A stretch of 6,101 nucleotides of DNA from Candidatus Coliplasma caballi. Lineage in GTDB: Bacteria > Bacillota > Clostridia > Oscillospirales > CAG-382. Below are positions 1-5,785 of this stretch, in pieces. Position 1 is the first letter of the stretch. The number at the start of each line of letters is the position of its first letter. The notes under the pieces were generated by a model. The model did no database searches. It saw only the letters and a program-made list of their open reading frames with translations, and was not told the origin of the DNA. Position numbers and translations under genes: made by a program. The DNA is taken from positions 1 to 6,101 of the forward strand of contig JAGHTH010000003.1 of assembly GCA_018065365.1 (NCBI GenBank), written 5' to 3'.

Positions 1-2407
1 TGATCCGTTTGCCTGTCTTGACCTCGGCGGTAAGGTCGGTAAACGCGTCGAACGACGCCGAAGCAGCGACGTTGTAGGAATCGTCGAGCCGGCACTTTGC
101 GTAAAGGTAGGCGTCGTTGTAGAGCGCTTTGCTGTGCGGGAGAGTCATGGTGCGGGCTTTGGTGAGCACGCCGCCGATCGAGCCGTGATAGTACATTTTG
201 ACGCTGTTCATCACGCCGCTGTCGTAGCCCTCGCGCAGATACTGACGGAAGAGCGCGCAGGAGCCGGCGCTGCCTGCATCCTCGATCTCGATTTCCATGC
301 ACAGACCGTTGATCTTTGCGATCGTGGACGCCGCGCGCAGACGGGTGGGCTCGGTCGCGTAGAACATGTAGTTGGGCTGGTAGCAGGCGAAGTCGAAGCC
401 GACCTCTTTCCAGCGCCAGATCCCGTACGCAGAGTAGTAGGGACACCAGAAACTGCGCAGACCTTTTGCGTGGATGTACTTGTTGATCTCGCGGATCGTA
501 AGTGCGTCCTTGTCGTCTTCCTCGCGGTCGATACATTCGTCAAGCCAGTAGAAGCCGAGCAGTTCGCAGTTGGGGTTGTCGTGCTTTGCGTATTCCTTTA
601 AGATCGTTTCGATCTCCCATTTCAAGAAGTCGAGCCGGTCTTCGACGACGTTCATGTCCTCGTTCTTGCCGTCGCCGTCAACGTCGGCACAAACGTCGGA
701 AGCGTTCGGGCAGATCAGGGAGATCCAAACGCCGATTTTTTCATTGACACCGAGCGCGGCGTTGACCTCGCCTTTGGCGGCGTTGACCGCGGCGAGATTG
801 GCGTTCTCGGCAAAAATGCATTTCAAGAGGTTTTCGACGGTCTGCTTGTTGTCGTCGCCTCGCATGGATGCCATGCCGCAGAAGCAGAACGAATCCATGA
901 AGGAATCTTTGATTTTTCCGTCCTCGTCAAGATAGCCGACCAGCTCTTTGGCTTGCTGAAGGGACAGGGAGCCGATCGACGGATCGCTTGATGTAAGCCC
1001 GCCGAACAGGATGTTGGAGTAGCCCGCTTCCTCGACGGTGGGATACCTTCCGTTCGAGTAGCTTTCGTCGTACTGCGCTTCGACCGCGCCTTCGGTGTTC
1101 TTTTTGCCCCAGACTTCAAATTCGCTCGCGTACACCGAGGAAGTGATCTCGTTGAGCGGGACGGTCTGGAACGAAACGCGCACGTAGCGGCAGAGGAACG
1201 CGGACTTGAATTTCGCGTCCATGCGGTAGTTGACGATCTTGGTGCGGTCGCCGTAGATGCCCGTGAAATCTGCCCACGCGGTCGTCCAGGTCTCGCCGTC
1301 GTGCGACACTTCGACCATCAGTGCGGGAGGTGCGCCGACACCGACGGACACTTCGTTGAGGAATTCGCCGGTTACGCGATCGACCGCCATTTCGTTGCCG
1401 AGGTCGATCACGACGTGCCTGCCGCAGCCGCGGACGAATTTGACGAACGCGGAGTCCGCGTAGGTCGGTTTGGAGGCAAAGTTGCCGTCGATCAGCATGG
1501 AGATTTTCTCTTTGGACGTGTTGTTCTGGCAGACGCTTGCGTCCATCGGATCGAAATGCGCGATCTGCACGTTCGCGCCGTCCAACAGAGCGAGGTTCTG
1601 GTAGGTGTCGTAATCCGCGTCGGAAGCGGACACGGGCGTGAGCGTTTCGCGCGACAGGGAATACCCGTAGAAATCGGGGTTTGAAATGCTCGTGCCGGCG
1701 TTTTCGCCGTTCTGCACGTCGATGTATCCGTTTTCGCAGTATTCATAGCCCGCGACTTCGTCCAAGAACAGAAAACCGGAGGAGTTCGGCGTGAACAGGA
1801 TGCGGACGTACTGCGCCGTCGTTGCTTTCGGGAGCGCGAAGCGGAACACGAATTTGCTGCTCTCGTCCGCGTCGGCGGGCGGCTGTACCGTTACGAGATC
1901 CACCCAATTCTTTCCGTCGTCGGACACCGAGAGACGTCCGGACGTGGGCAGGTAGATTCCGTAATCGATCTGAGAGAGCGTTCCGACCTCGACTTCGGCG
2001 AGGTTGTGGGGCGCCGTTCCGAGATCAAACACGATCGCAAGCGCCGGAACACCTTTGAACGCGACCCAGCACCACTTGTCGAACAGGTCGCGGGTGGTCC
2101 CGTCGGTCAGTTTTTTGTTTCCCTCGTCGGAGTATGACTCCGTCGGCTCGGCGTTATAGGTGTAGGGTTTGCCGGCAAAGAGGTTTTTTGCTTTGAGCGT
2201 GCGGTCGATCTCGCCGCCGTTTAACATTTGCTTGATCGCTTTGACGCGTTCGCTTTCCACAAAAGGTTCCTCGCTTTCTTCGGATACTTCCGTAGATGCG
2301 GCGGATCCGGAATCGGCTCCGGAATCTGCCGACGGATCTTTTCCGCAGGCGCAGAACACGGTCAGCGTGAGTGCCGCCAGCAGCAGACAAAGGATTCGTT
2401 TGGCCAT
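1..2407 (-). CDS. Exported lipoprotein with two discoidin-like modules and a DUF4855-like putative glycoside hydrolase domain (3' end missing)
   Basis: The frame is open for 802 codons from the ATG at 2407 to the left edge, with no stop, so the C-terminus is missing. The start is supported by AAAGGAG at 2416-2422, 8 bases upstream. Residues 1-21 form a lipoprotein signal: basic MAKR, a hydrophobic core, then FCA before Cys21, a slightly atypical lipobox. A Ser/Glu/Asp-rich linker follows (about 22-50). Residues about 95-223 (LTDG at 100-103) and about 300-434 (LIDGN at 305-309, ending EVWG) look like F5/8 type C carbohydrate-binding folds, each with a 'VSxDGxxW' strand. Residues about 460-780 resemble DUF4855: FYWLDE (619-624), a QPNYMF segment, MEIEIED (704-710) and YYHGSIGG (739-746). 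Glu624 and the 705-709 glutamates are candidate catalytic acids (inference). Likely role: surface binding and perhaps cleavage of a glycan; the substrate is unknown. The domain names come from remembered motifs, not a search. Confidence -1.
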   Translation of the reverse strand, partial: MAKRILCLLLAALTLTVFCACGKDPSADSGADSGSAASTEVSEESEEPFVESERVKAIKQMLNGGEIDRTLKAKNLFAGKPYTYNAEPTESYSDEGNKKLTDGTTRDLFDKWCWVAFKGVPALAIVFDLGTAPHNLAEVEVGTLSQIDYGIYLPTSGRLSVSDDGKNWVDLVTVQPPADADESSKFVFRFALPKATTAQYVRILFTPNSSGFLFLDEVAGYEYCENGYIDVQNGENAGTSISNPDFYGYSLSRETLTPVSASDADYDTYQNLALLDGANVQIAHFDPMDASVCQNNTSKEKISMLIDGNFASKPTYADSAFVKFVRGCGRHVVIDLGNEMAVDRVTGEFLNEVSVGVGAPPALMVEVSHDGETWTTAWADFTGIYGDRTKIVNYRMDAKFKSAFLCRYVRVSFQTVPLNEITSSVYASEFEVWGKKNTEGAVEAQYDESYSNGRYPTVEEAGYSNILFGGLTSSDPSIGSLSLQQAKELVGYLDEDGKIKDSFMDSFCFCGMASMRGDDNKQTVENLLKCIFAENANLAAVNAAKGEVNAALGVNEKIGVWISLICPNASDVCADVDGDGKNEDMNVVEDRLDFLKWEIETILKEYAKHDNPNCELLGFYWLDECIDREEDDKDALTIREINKYIHAKGLRSFWCPYYSAYGIWRWKEVGFDFACYQPNYMFYATEPTRLRAASTIAKINGLCMEIEIEDAGSAGSCALFRQYLREGYDSGVMNSVKMYYHGSIGGVLTKARTMTLPHSKALYNDAYLYAKCRLDDSYNVAASASFDAFTDLTAEVKTGKRI

Positions 2408-2442
2408 CGGACATTCTCCTTTTTGACATTTTTTACAGTACC

Positions 2443-2471
2443 ACTATACCAAAAACGAAAGGAAAAATCAA
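2443..2471 (-). promoter_or_regulatory. Sigma-A type promoter for the lipoprotein gene
   Basis: Read on the minus strand, TTGATT (2466-2471) and TATAGT (2443-2448) are separated by exactly 17 bases. Each hexamer is close to consensus. Transcription would start near 2436 and leave a short leader of about 29 bases before the ATG at 2407. The site lies between the preceding gene's terminator and this gene, so the lipoprotein appears to be its own transcription unit. Confidence -1.
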
Positions 2472-2531
2472 GGGGAGAGCGCACTTTTTCTTTTTGTTCG
2501 ACAGAACGCGACAAAAAAGCGAGCCGGCGAC

Positions 2532-2549
2532 TTTCGGCGCGTGCCGAAA
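2532..2549. repeat. Short perfect inverted repeat (hairpin)
   Basis: TTTCGGC and GCCGAAA flank a four-base loop, giving a perfect 7-bp stem. On the minus strand a TTTTTT run follows after 16 bases (2513-2518). A bulged alternative stem abutting that run can be drawn, so this could be a weak second terminator behind the flotillin gene. It could equally be an operator-like site upstream of the lipoprotein promoter. The role is undetermined. Confidence -1.
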
Positions 2550-2608
2550 ACGATGTATTCCGCTGCGTGAAATGACAGATTATTTTCCTGCTTGCAAAAG
2601 TGCAGGAC

Positions 2609-2659
2609 AAAAGTAAAGAAACCTGCCGAGAAGGAATTTCCTTTCCCTTCTCAGCAGGT
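2609..2659 (-). terminator. Intrinsic terminator of the flotillin-like gene
   Basis: The arms are ACCTGC-c-GAGAAGG (2621-2634) and CCTTCTC-a-GCAGGT (2646-2659). They form a 13-bp stem with one internal mismatch and an 11-base loop. On the minus strand the hairpin is followed by the T-rich run TTCTTTACTTTT (2620-2609). It lies about 70 bases past the flotillin stop codon. The plus strand also has a short T5 run just after the stem (2662-2666), so it might work in both directions, but no plus-strand gene needs it. Confidence -1.
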
Positions 2660-2729
2660 GCTTTTTCAAAAACTGCCTTATGAACCCGTGGCGTTACGCC
2701 GGTTCGGATCGGTTGGTTTGTGTGAGCGG

Positions 2730-4274
2730 TCAGGCGAGGTCGGGCTCGGGCTCGGGCTCCGCCGCTTCGGGCTCCGCGGGCGCTTCGGGAAGCGTTTCAG
2801 TCTGCGCGGGTGCTTTTTTGAAGGGGCCGACGATCCCCGAGCCAAGCCCGGAAAGTTCGGTGCCGACGTCGCTGCCGTTGAGCGCCTTGTTCTCGACGTT
2901 GAGCGTTTTCATCAGCTCGGGAATTCCGGCGAGCGTGTCCAGCAGGACGTTGCCGCTCTTGCCCGGCGCGGCGCTGCCGCCGATGTTGACGAATTCGGCG
3001 TTCTGACCGAGGTTTGCCATGATCGTCGCGGTCTTGGTCGCGATCTCTACCCGCGCCTGCGCTTCGATTTTGACTTTTTCGATTTCATAGTTGACGCGGT
3101 CGTTGGAAGCACGCGCGTCTGCGAGGGCGCGTTCGCCGTCCGCCTGCGCCATCAGTTTCGCGCGCTCGGCTTCGGCTTCCGCGAGGCCTTTTTGCTTGGC
3201 GACTTCCGCCTGCGCTTCGCCTTCTTTGCGGATCTTCGCGGCGTTCGCTTCGGCTTCGATCTTGATCGCTTCCGCGGCTTTCTCGGCGACCGCGACTCTG
3301 GCGTCCGCTTCGATCTTCTGCATCTGCGCGTTCGCTTCGGACGCGATGCGCTTTTCCTCTTTGGCGGTCTCGGCTTTCGTTACCGCGACGGCTTTCGCTT
3401 TGATCTGCGCGAAGTTTTGCTGCTCCTGGCGGGTGATTTCGACTTTACCGCGTTCCTCGGCGAGTTCGCGCTCGCGGATCGTCTTTTGCAGTTCGCCCGC
3501 GATCTCCGCGTCGGCAGCCGCTTTGTCCATTTCGGCTTTGTAGCCGGACTGCTTCAGGGAGTTGTCGCGCTCTTTTTCCGCGATCGCGAGTTTGGAGGCA
3601 AGTTCGCTCTGCGCCGCTTCCTTTTCGGAGTCCGCGCGCTGTTTGCGAACGTCCTGCTCGACGATCGCTTTTTTGTTCTCGGCGGCGAGGCGTTTGTCTT
3701 CGCGGTCGATCGCCGCCATGTTGTCGTAGTAGTTGTTGTGGTCGGAAATGTCCTGGATGTTCAGCGAGACCAGCTCCATGCCCATGTTTGCCATTTCGTC
3801 GGATACGGTTTGCCGGACGTTCTCGGCGAACTTGGTCTTGTCGCGCAGGACTTCTTCGGGCGTCATCGAGGCGACGATGTCTCGCACGGCACCGGTCAGC
3901 GTCAGTTTGACGTCCTCAATGATACCGTTTTGCCCGCGTTCCTTGAACGAGACGATCGCTTTTTGCAGGGTTTCGAGGTCGGTGCGGTTCGGGCGGATCT
4001 GCGCCGTCCAGTCTGTGATGATCGGCACGGCGGTTTTCGTTTTGATTTCGTCGCGGTCCGCCTTGACGGTCAGCATACACAGGTCAAAGTACTGCGCTTT
4101 GCGGATGATCGGGATCACGAAGCCGCCGCCGGACACTTTGATGACCGGCTTTTTACCGCCCGTGATCACGAGCGCCTTATCCACGTCTGCGACGCGGTAG
4201 GTAATTTTGAAGAACGCGAAAAGCAGGACGAGCGCGGCTGCGACGATTCCCGCTGCCAGAAGAAAGGTGGTCAT
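2730..4274 (-). CDS. Flotillin-like SPFH-domain membrane protein
   Basis: The product has 514 residues, close to the size of bacterial FloT-type flotillins. Residues about 4-23 are one hydrophobic membrane segment. An SPFH (band 7) domain follows at about 25-185, including VITGGKKP, the GGGFVIPII strand, and the conserved run from SMTPEEV to MGMELVSLNIQDISD. Residues about 190-415 are a long charged Ala/Glu/Lys-rich coiled coil with flotillin-type EAEAE repeats. The tail (about 488-514) is rich in Pro, Glu and Ala. Flotillins oligomerise on the inner face of the membrane and organise microdomains; that role is assigned by family here. The frame stays open upstream to 4490, but the ATG at 4274 is preferred: it has AAAAGGAG 7 bases upstream, starts right at the membrane segment, and lies downstream of a consensus promoter that falls inside the longer frame. 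The gene is monocistronic in this window, with no NfeD neighbour. A YqiK-type SPFH protein is the main alternative. Confidence -1.
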   Translation of the reverse strand: MTTFLLAAGIVAAALVLLFAFFKITYRVADVDKALVITGGKKPVIKVSGGGFVIPIIRKAQYFDLCMLTVKADRDEIKTKTAVPIITDWTAQIRPNRTDLETLQKAIVSFKERGQNGIIEDVKLTLTGAVRDIVASMTPEEVLRDKTKFAENVRQTVSDEMANMGMELVSLNIQDISDHNNYYDNMAAIDREDKRLAAENKKAIVEQDVRKQRADSEKEAAQSELASKLAIAEKERDNSLKQSGYKAEMDKAAADAEIAGELQKTIRERELAEERGKVEITRQEQQNFAQIKAKAVAVTKAETAKEEKRIASEANAQMQKIEADARVAVAEKAAEAIKIEAEANAAKIRKEGEAQAEVAKQKGLAEAEAERAKLMAQADGERALADARASNDRVNYEIEKVKIEAQARVEIATKTATIMANLGQNAEFVNIGGSAAPGKSGNVLLDTLAGIPELMKTLNVENKALNGSDVGTELSGLGSGIVGPFKKAPAQTETLPEAPAEPEAAEPEPEPDLA

Positions 4275-4281
4275 TTTGTTT

Positions 4282-4289
4282 CTCCTTTT
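4282..4289 (-). promoter_or_regulatory. Ribosome binding site that fixes the flotillin-like start
   Basis: AAAAGGAG on the minus strand ends 7 bases before the ATG at 4274. No comparable site precedes the in-frame ATG at 4490, which also lies upstream of the predicted transcription start. This is the main reason for choosing the shorter protein. Confidence -1.
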
Positions 4290-4291
4290 CC

Positions 4292-4324
4292 CGATCGGTC
4301 GGAAGAAATGCTGCCGCCCGATCG
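4292..4324 (-). promoter_or_regulatory. Stem-loop in the flotillin-like mRNA leader
   Basis: CGATCGGTCGG (4292-4302) and CCGCCCGATCG (4314-4324) form a stem of 10 pairs with one internal mismatch and an 11-base loop. The stem ends only 2 bases before the ribosome binding site. It has no T run after it, so it is not a terminator. The loop strand carries TTTCTTCC on the minus strand, which could instead pair with the ribosome binding site. A regulatory role is inference. Confidence -1.
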
Positions 4325-4361
4325 CGTTGATGGTTCGGCGCGTACCGTGGCGGGCGTTCGC

Positions 4362-4371
4362 GGAACGTTCC
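4362..4371. repeat. Perfect 10-bp palindrome in the flotillin-like leader
   Basis: GGAACGTTCC is fully self-complementary. It starts about 38 bases downstream of the predicted transcription start. The position would suit a repressor operator, but I do not recognise it as the site of a known regulator, and a GC-rich region can produce such palindromes by chance. Confidence -1.
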
Positions 4372-4415
4372 CCCTTTCGTGCCGCTCGTTCACGGTCGCT
4401 TGACTGTTTTACGTG

Positions 4416-4444
4416 ATTATAGCACACGGTCGGATGATTGTCAA
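4416..4444 (-). promoter_or_regulatory. Consensus extended -10 sigma-A promoter of the flotillin-like gene
   Basis: On the minus strand TTGACA (4439-4444) and TATAAT (4416-4421) are both perfect, with a 17-base spacer. The spacer ends in TGC, giving an extended -10 TG as well. Transcription would start near 4409 and leave a leader of about 135 bases. Upstream lies A/T-tract DNA (4454-4478), including AAAAAATTTTTT, which could act as an UP-like or bent-DNA element. The -35 hexamer overlaps one arm of a CTTGAC/GTCAAG inverted repeat (4399-4404 and 4440-4445). Confidence -1.
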
Positions 4445-4488
4445 GAGGTTTTCGCAAAAAAATCAAAAAATTTTTTGCAGAGGGGAAC

Positions 4489-4519
4489 AAAAAAGCGCCC
4501 GCAGAACGACTGCAGGCGC
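4489..4519 (-). terminator. Intrinsic terminator after dnaJ
   Basis: GCGCCCGCAG (4495-4504) and CTGCAGGCGC (4510-4519) form a 10-bp stem with one G-U pair in the RNA and a five-base loop. On the minus strand TTTTTT (4494-4489) follows directly. It lies about 50 bases past the dnaJ stop and before the flotillin promoter. It separates the two transcription units. Confidence -1.
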
Positions 4520-4568
4520 GTGCGCGCGTAACGCGTAATATTAAGAGAAAGGGAAATCTCGGGAAAAC

Positions 4569-5702
4569 TTATTTCTTTACTTTCTTGCGGAACGCCGAGC
4601 GGGTGGGGTAGTTTTTGTCTTCCTCCTGCTCGCAGAATTTCTCAAGCGCGTCCTTTTGCTTGCGGGACAAGCCCTTCGGGATCTCGACCTCGACCGTAAC
4701 GAGCAGGTCGCCTCGTCCGCGTCCGTTGAGGTTTTGGATGCCTTTGCCTTTGACGCAGAAGGTCGTGCCGGACTGCGTTCCCTCGGGAATGGTCAGTTCG
4801 CCCTGTCCCTCGAGCGTCGGGATCGTGATCTTGGCGCCCATTGCCGCCTCTCCGAACGTGATCGGAAGGTCGCAGAGCAGGTCGAAGCCGTCGCGCGTGA
4901 AGATCTCGTGCGGTCTGACCGAAACCTGTACGTAAAGGTCGCCCGTGGGGCCGCCGTTCAGACCGGCACCGCCCTGTCCGCGCAGCGAAATGCGCTGACC
5001 GTTGTCGATGCCTGCCGGAATATTGACCTCCAGCGAACGATTCTTGCGGATCTGGCCGCTTCCGCGGCAATCCTTACAGGGCGTTTTGAACAGTTTGCCT
5101 TTTCCGCGGCAGGCGTCGCACGCCTGCGTGGACTGCATCATGCCGAACGGGGTGCGCGTCTGCACCGTAACCTGTCCTCTGCCGCGGCATTTCGAGCAGG
5201 TTTCCATTCCGGTGCCGCCGACGCCGTTACAGGTCGGGCATTGCTCGACGCGCGCGTAGGAAATTTCTTTTTTGCAGCCGAACGCCGCTTCCTCAAAGGT
5301 CAGCGTTACGCGGGCGCTCAGATCGTCGCCGCGGCGCGGTGCGTTCGGGTTGCTGCGCGAGCTTCTGCCGCCGAACATTCCGCCGAACAGGTCGCCGAAA
5401 ATATCGCCGACGTCGAAGCCCTCGCCGCCGAAGCCGCCGAAACCGCCGCCTCCGCCCGCTCCGAACGAGGGATCCACGCCCGCCCAGCCGTATTGGTCAT
5501 AGCGGGAACGTTTGTCCGCGTCGGAAAGCACAGAGTACGCTTCGTTGACTTCCTTGAATCTCGCCTCGGCTTCTTTGTCGCCGGGGTGCGCGTCGGGATG
5601 ATATTGTTTTGCGAGCTTATAAAACGCTTTCTTGATCTCGGAGTCCGACGCGCCTTTTTGCACGCCGAGCGTTTCGTAGCAGTCGCGTTTGTTGTCTGCC
5701 AT
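4569..5702 (-). CDS. dnaJ: Chaperone protein DnaJ (Hsp40)
   Basis: Complete at 377 residues, the normal length for bacterial type I DnaJ. The J domain covers about 1-72, with the essential HPD motif at 35-37, which stimulates DnaK ATPase. A Gly/Phe-rich linker spans about 80-112. The zinc-binding region has all four CxxCxGxG motifs: 155-162, 169-176, 195-202 and 209-216. The C-terminal substrate-binding domains follow to about 345, then a basic tail. The protein works in the cytoplasm, delivering unfolded clients to DnaK. The ATG at 5702 is preceded by AAGGTGA (5712-5718) at 9-base spacing. Residue 8 is Cys in the early KRDCYETLGV, where Tyr is usual; probably harmless. The gene follows dnaK after an 83-base spacer with a terminator-like hairpin and no visible promoter, so it probably depends on read-through from dnaK. 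Heat-shock control by HrcA/CIRCE would lie upstream of the window. Confidence -1.
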   Translation of the reverse strand: MADNKRDCYETLGVQKGASDSEIKKAFYKLAKQYHPDAHPGDKEAEARFKEVNEAYSVLSDADKRSRYDQYGWAGVDPSFGAGGGGGFGGFGGEGFDVGDIFGDLFGGMFGGRSSRSNPNAPRRGDDLSARVTLTFEEAAFGCKKEISYARVEQCPTCNGVGGTGMETCSKCRGRGQVTVQTRTPFGMMQSTQACDACRGKGKLFKTPCKDCRGSGQIRKNRSLEVNIPAGIDNGQRISLRGQGGAGLNGGPTGDLYVQVSVRPHEIFTRDGFDLLCDLPITFGEAAMGAKITIPTLEGQGELTIPEGTQSGTTFCVKGKGIQNLNGRGRGDLLVTVEVEIPKGLSRKQKDALEKFCEQEEDKNYPTRSAFRKKVKK

Positions 5703-5736
5703 GATCGTGATTCACCTTCTTGAAAGGGAAAATGGG

Positions 5737-5772
5737 AAAAACGGGATGCCGGGGAATTGCTCCGCGGCATCC
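5737..5772 (-). terminator. Terminator-like hairpin between dnaK and dnaJ (possible attenuator)
   Basis: GGATGCCG (5744-5751) and CGGCATCC (5765-5772) form a perfect 8-bp stem. Three more inner pairs (GGA/TCC) follow past one mismatch, closing a five-base loop. On the minus strand TTTTT (5741-5737) follows two bases after the stem. The 34 bases left before the dnaJ start hold its ribosome binding site but no room for a promoter. Partial termination is therefore the simplest reading. Confidence -1.
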
Positions 5773-5785
5773 GATTCCGGGAAAG

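Larger units (their letters stand above)
2408..2729. other. Gene-free gap between the lipoprotein and flotillin-like genes
   Basis: No credible gene was found in these 322 bases. From right to left the gap holds about 70 bases of flotillin 3' untranslated sequence, a terminator hairpin (2609-2659), a small perfect hairpin (2532-2549), a short inverted repeat GTTC-N4-GAAC (2496-2507), and the lipoprotein promoter and ribosome binding site. The stretch from about 2450 to 2620 is richer in A and T than the flanking genes. The short open frames crossing the gap lack ribosome binding sites and recognisable products. Confidence -1.

Noticed and set aside
134..601. Plus-strand open frame opposite the lipoprotein gene
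   Set aside because: It is the exact codon-by-codon mirror of the long minus-strand lipoprotein frame, and has no start signal or domain of its own.
2496..2507. GTTC-N4-GAAC inverted repeat upstream of the lipoprotein promoter, considered as a LexA/SOS box
   Set aside because: The Bacillus-type SOS box is GAAC-N4-GTTC, the opposite arrangement, and the gene has no link to DNA repair.
4271..4393. A 40-codon leader frame starting GTG at 4393 whose TGA overlaps the flotillin ATG
   Set aside because: The overlap resembles translational coupling, but the GTG has no ribosome binding site and lies only about 16 bases from the predicted transcription start. The peptide looks like chance sequence.
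2592..4403. A 603-codon open frame on the plus strand opposite the flotillin-like gene
   Set aside because: It is antisense to a well-supported gene. It is full of Arg, Phe, Val and Asp repeats expected from mirrored GC-rich Ala/Glu/Lys codons, has no recognisable domain, and starts inside the terminator region without a ribosome binding site.
4275..4490. N-terminal extension of the flotillin-like protein to the in-frame ATG at 4490
   Set aside because: The extra 72 residues are Arg-rich and unlike the family. They would cover the consensus promoter, and the upstream ATG lacks a ribosome binding site.
4656..5723. A 355-codon open frame on the plus strand opposite dnaJ
   Set aside because: It is a codon-bias shadow of dnaJ: low-complexity Ala/Arg/Val sequence, no ribosome binding site and no family resemblance.
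5703..5785. A CIRCE heat-shock operator or a separate dnaJ promoter in the dnaK-dnaJ spacer
   Set aside because: No TTAGCACTC-N9-GAGTGCTAA-like repeat and no -35/-10 pair is present; the spacer holds only the hairpin and the ribosome binding site.
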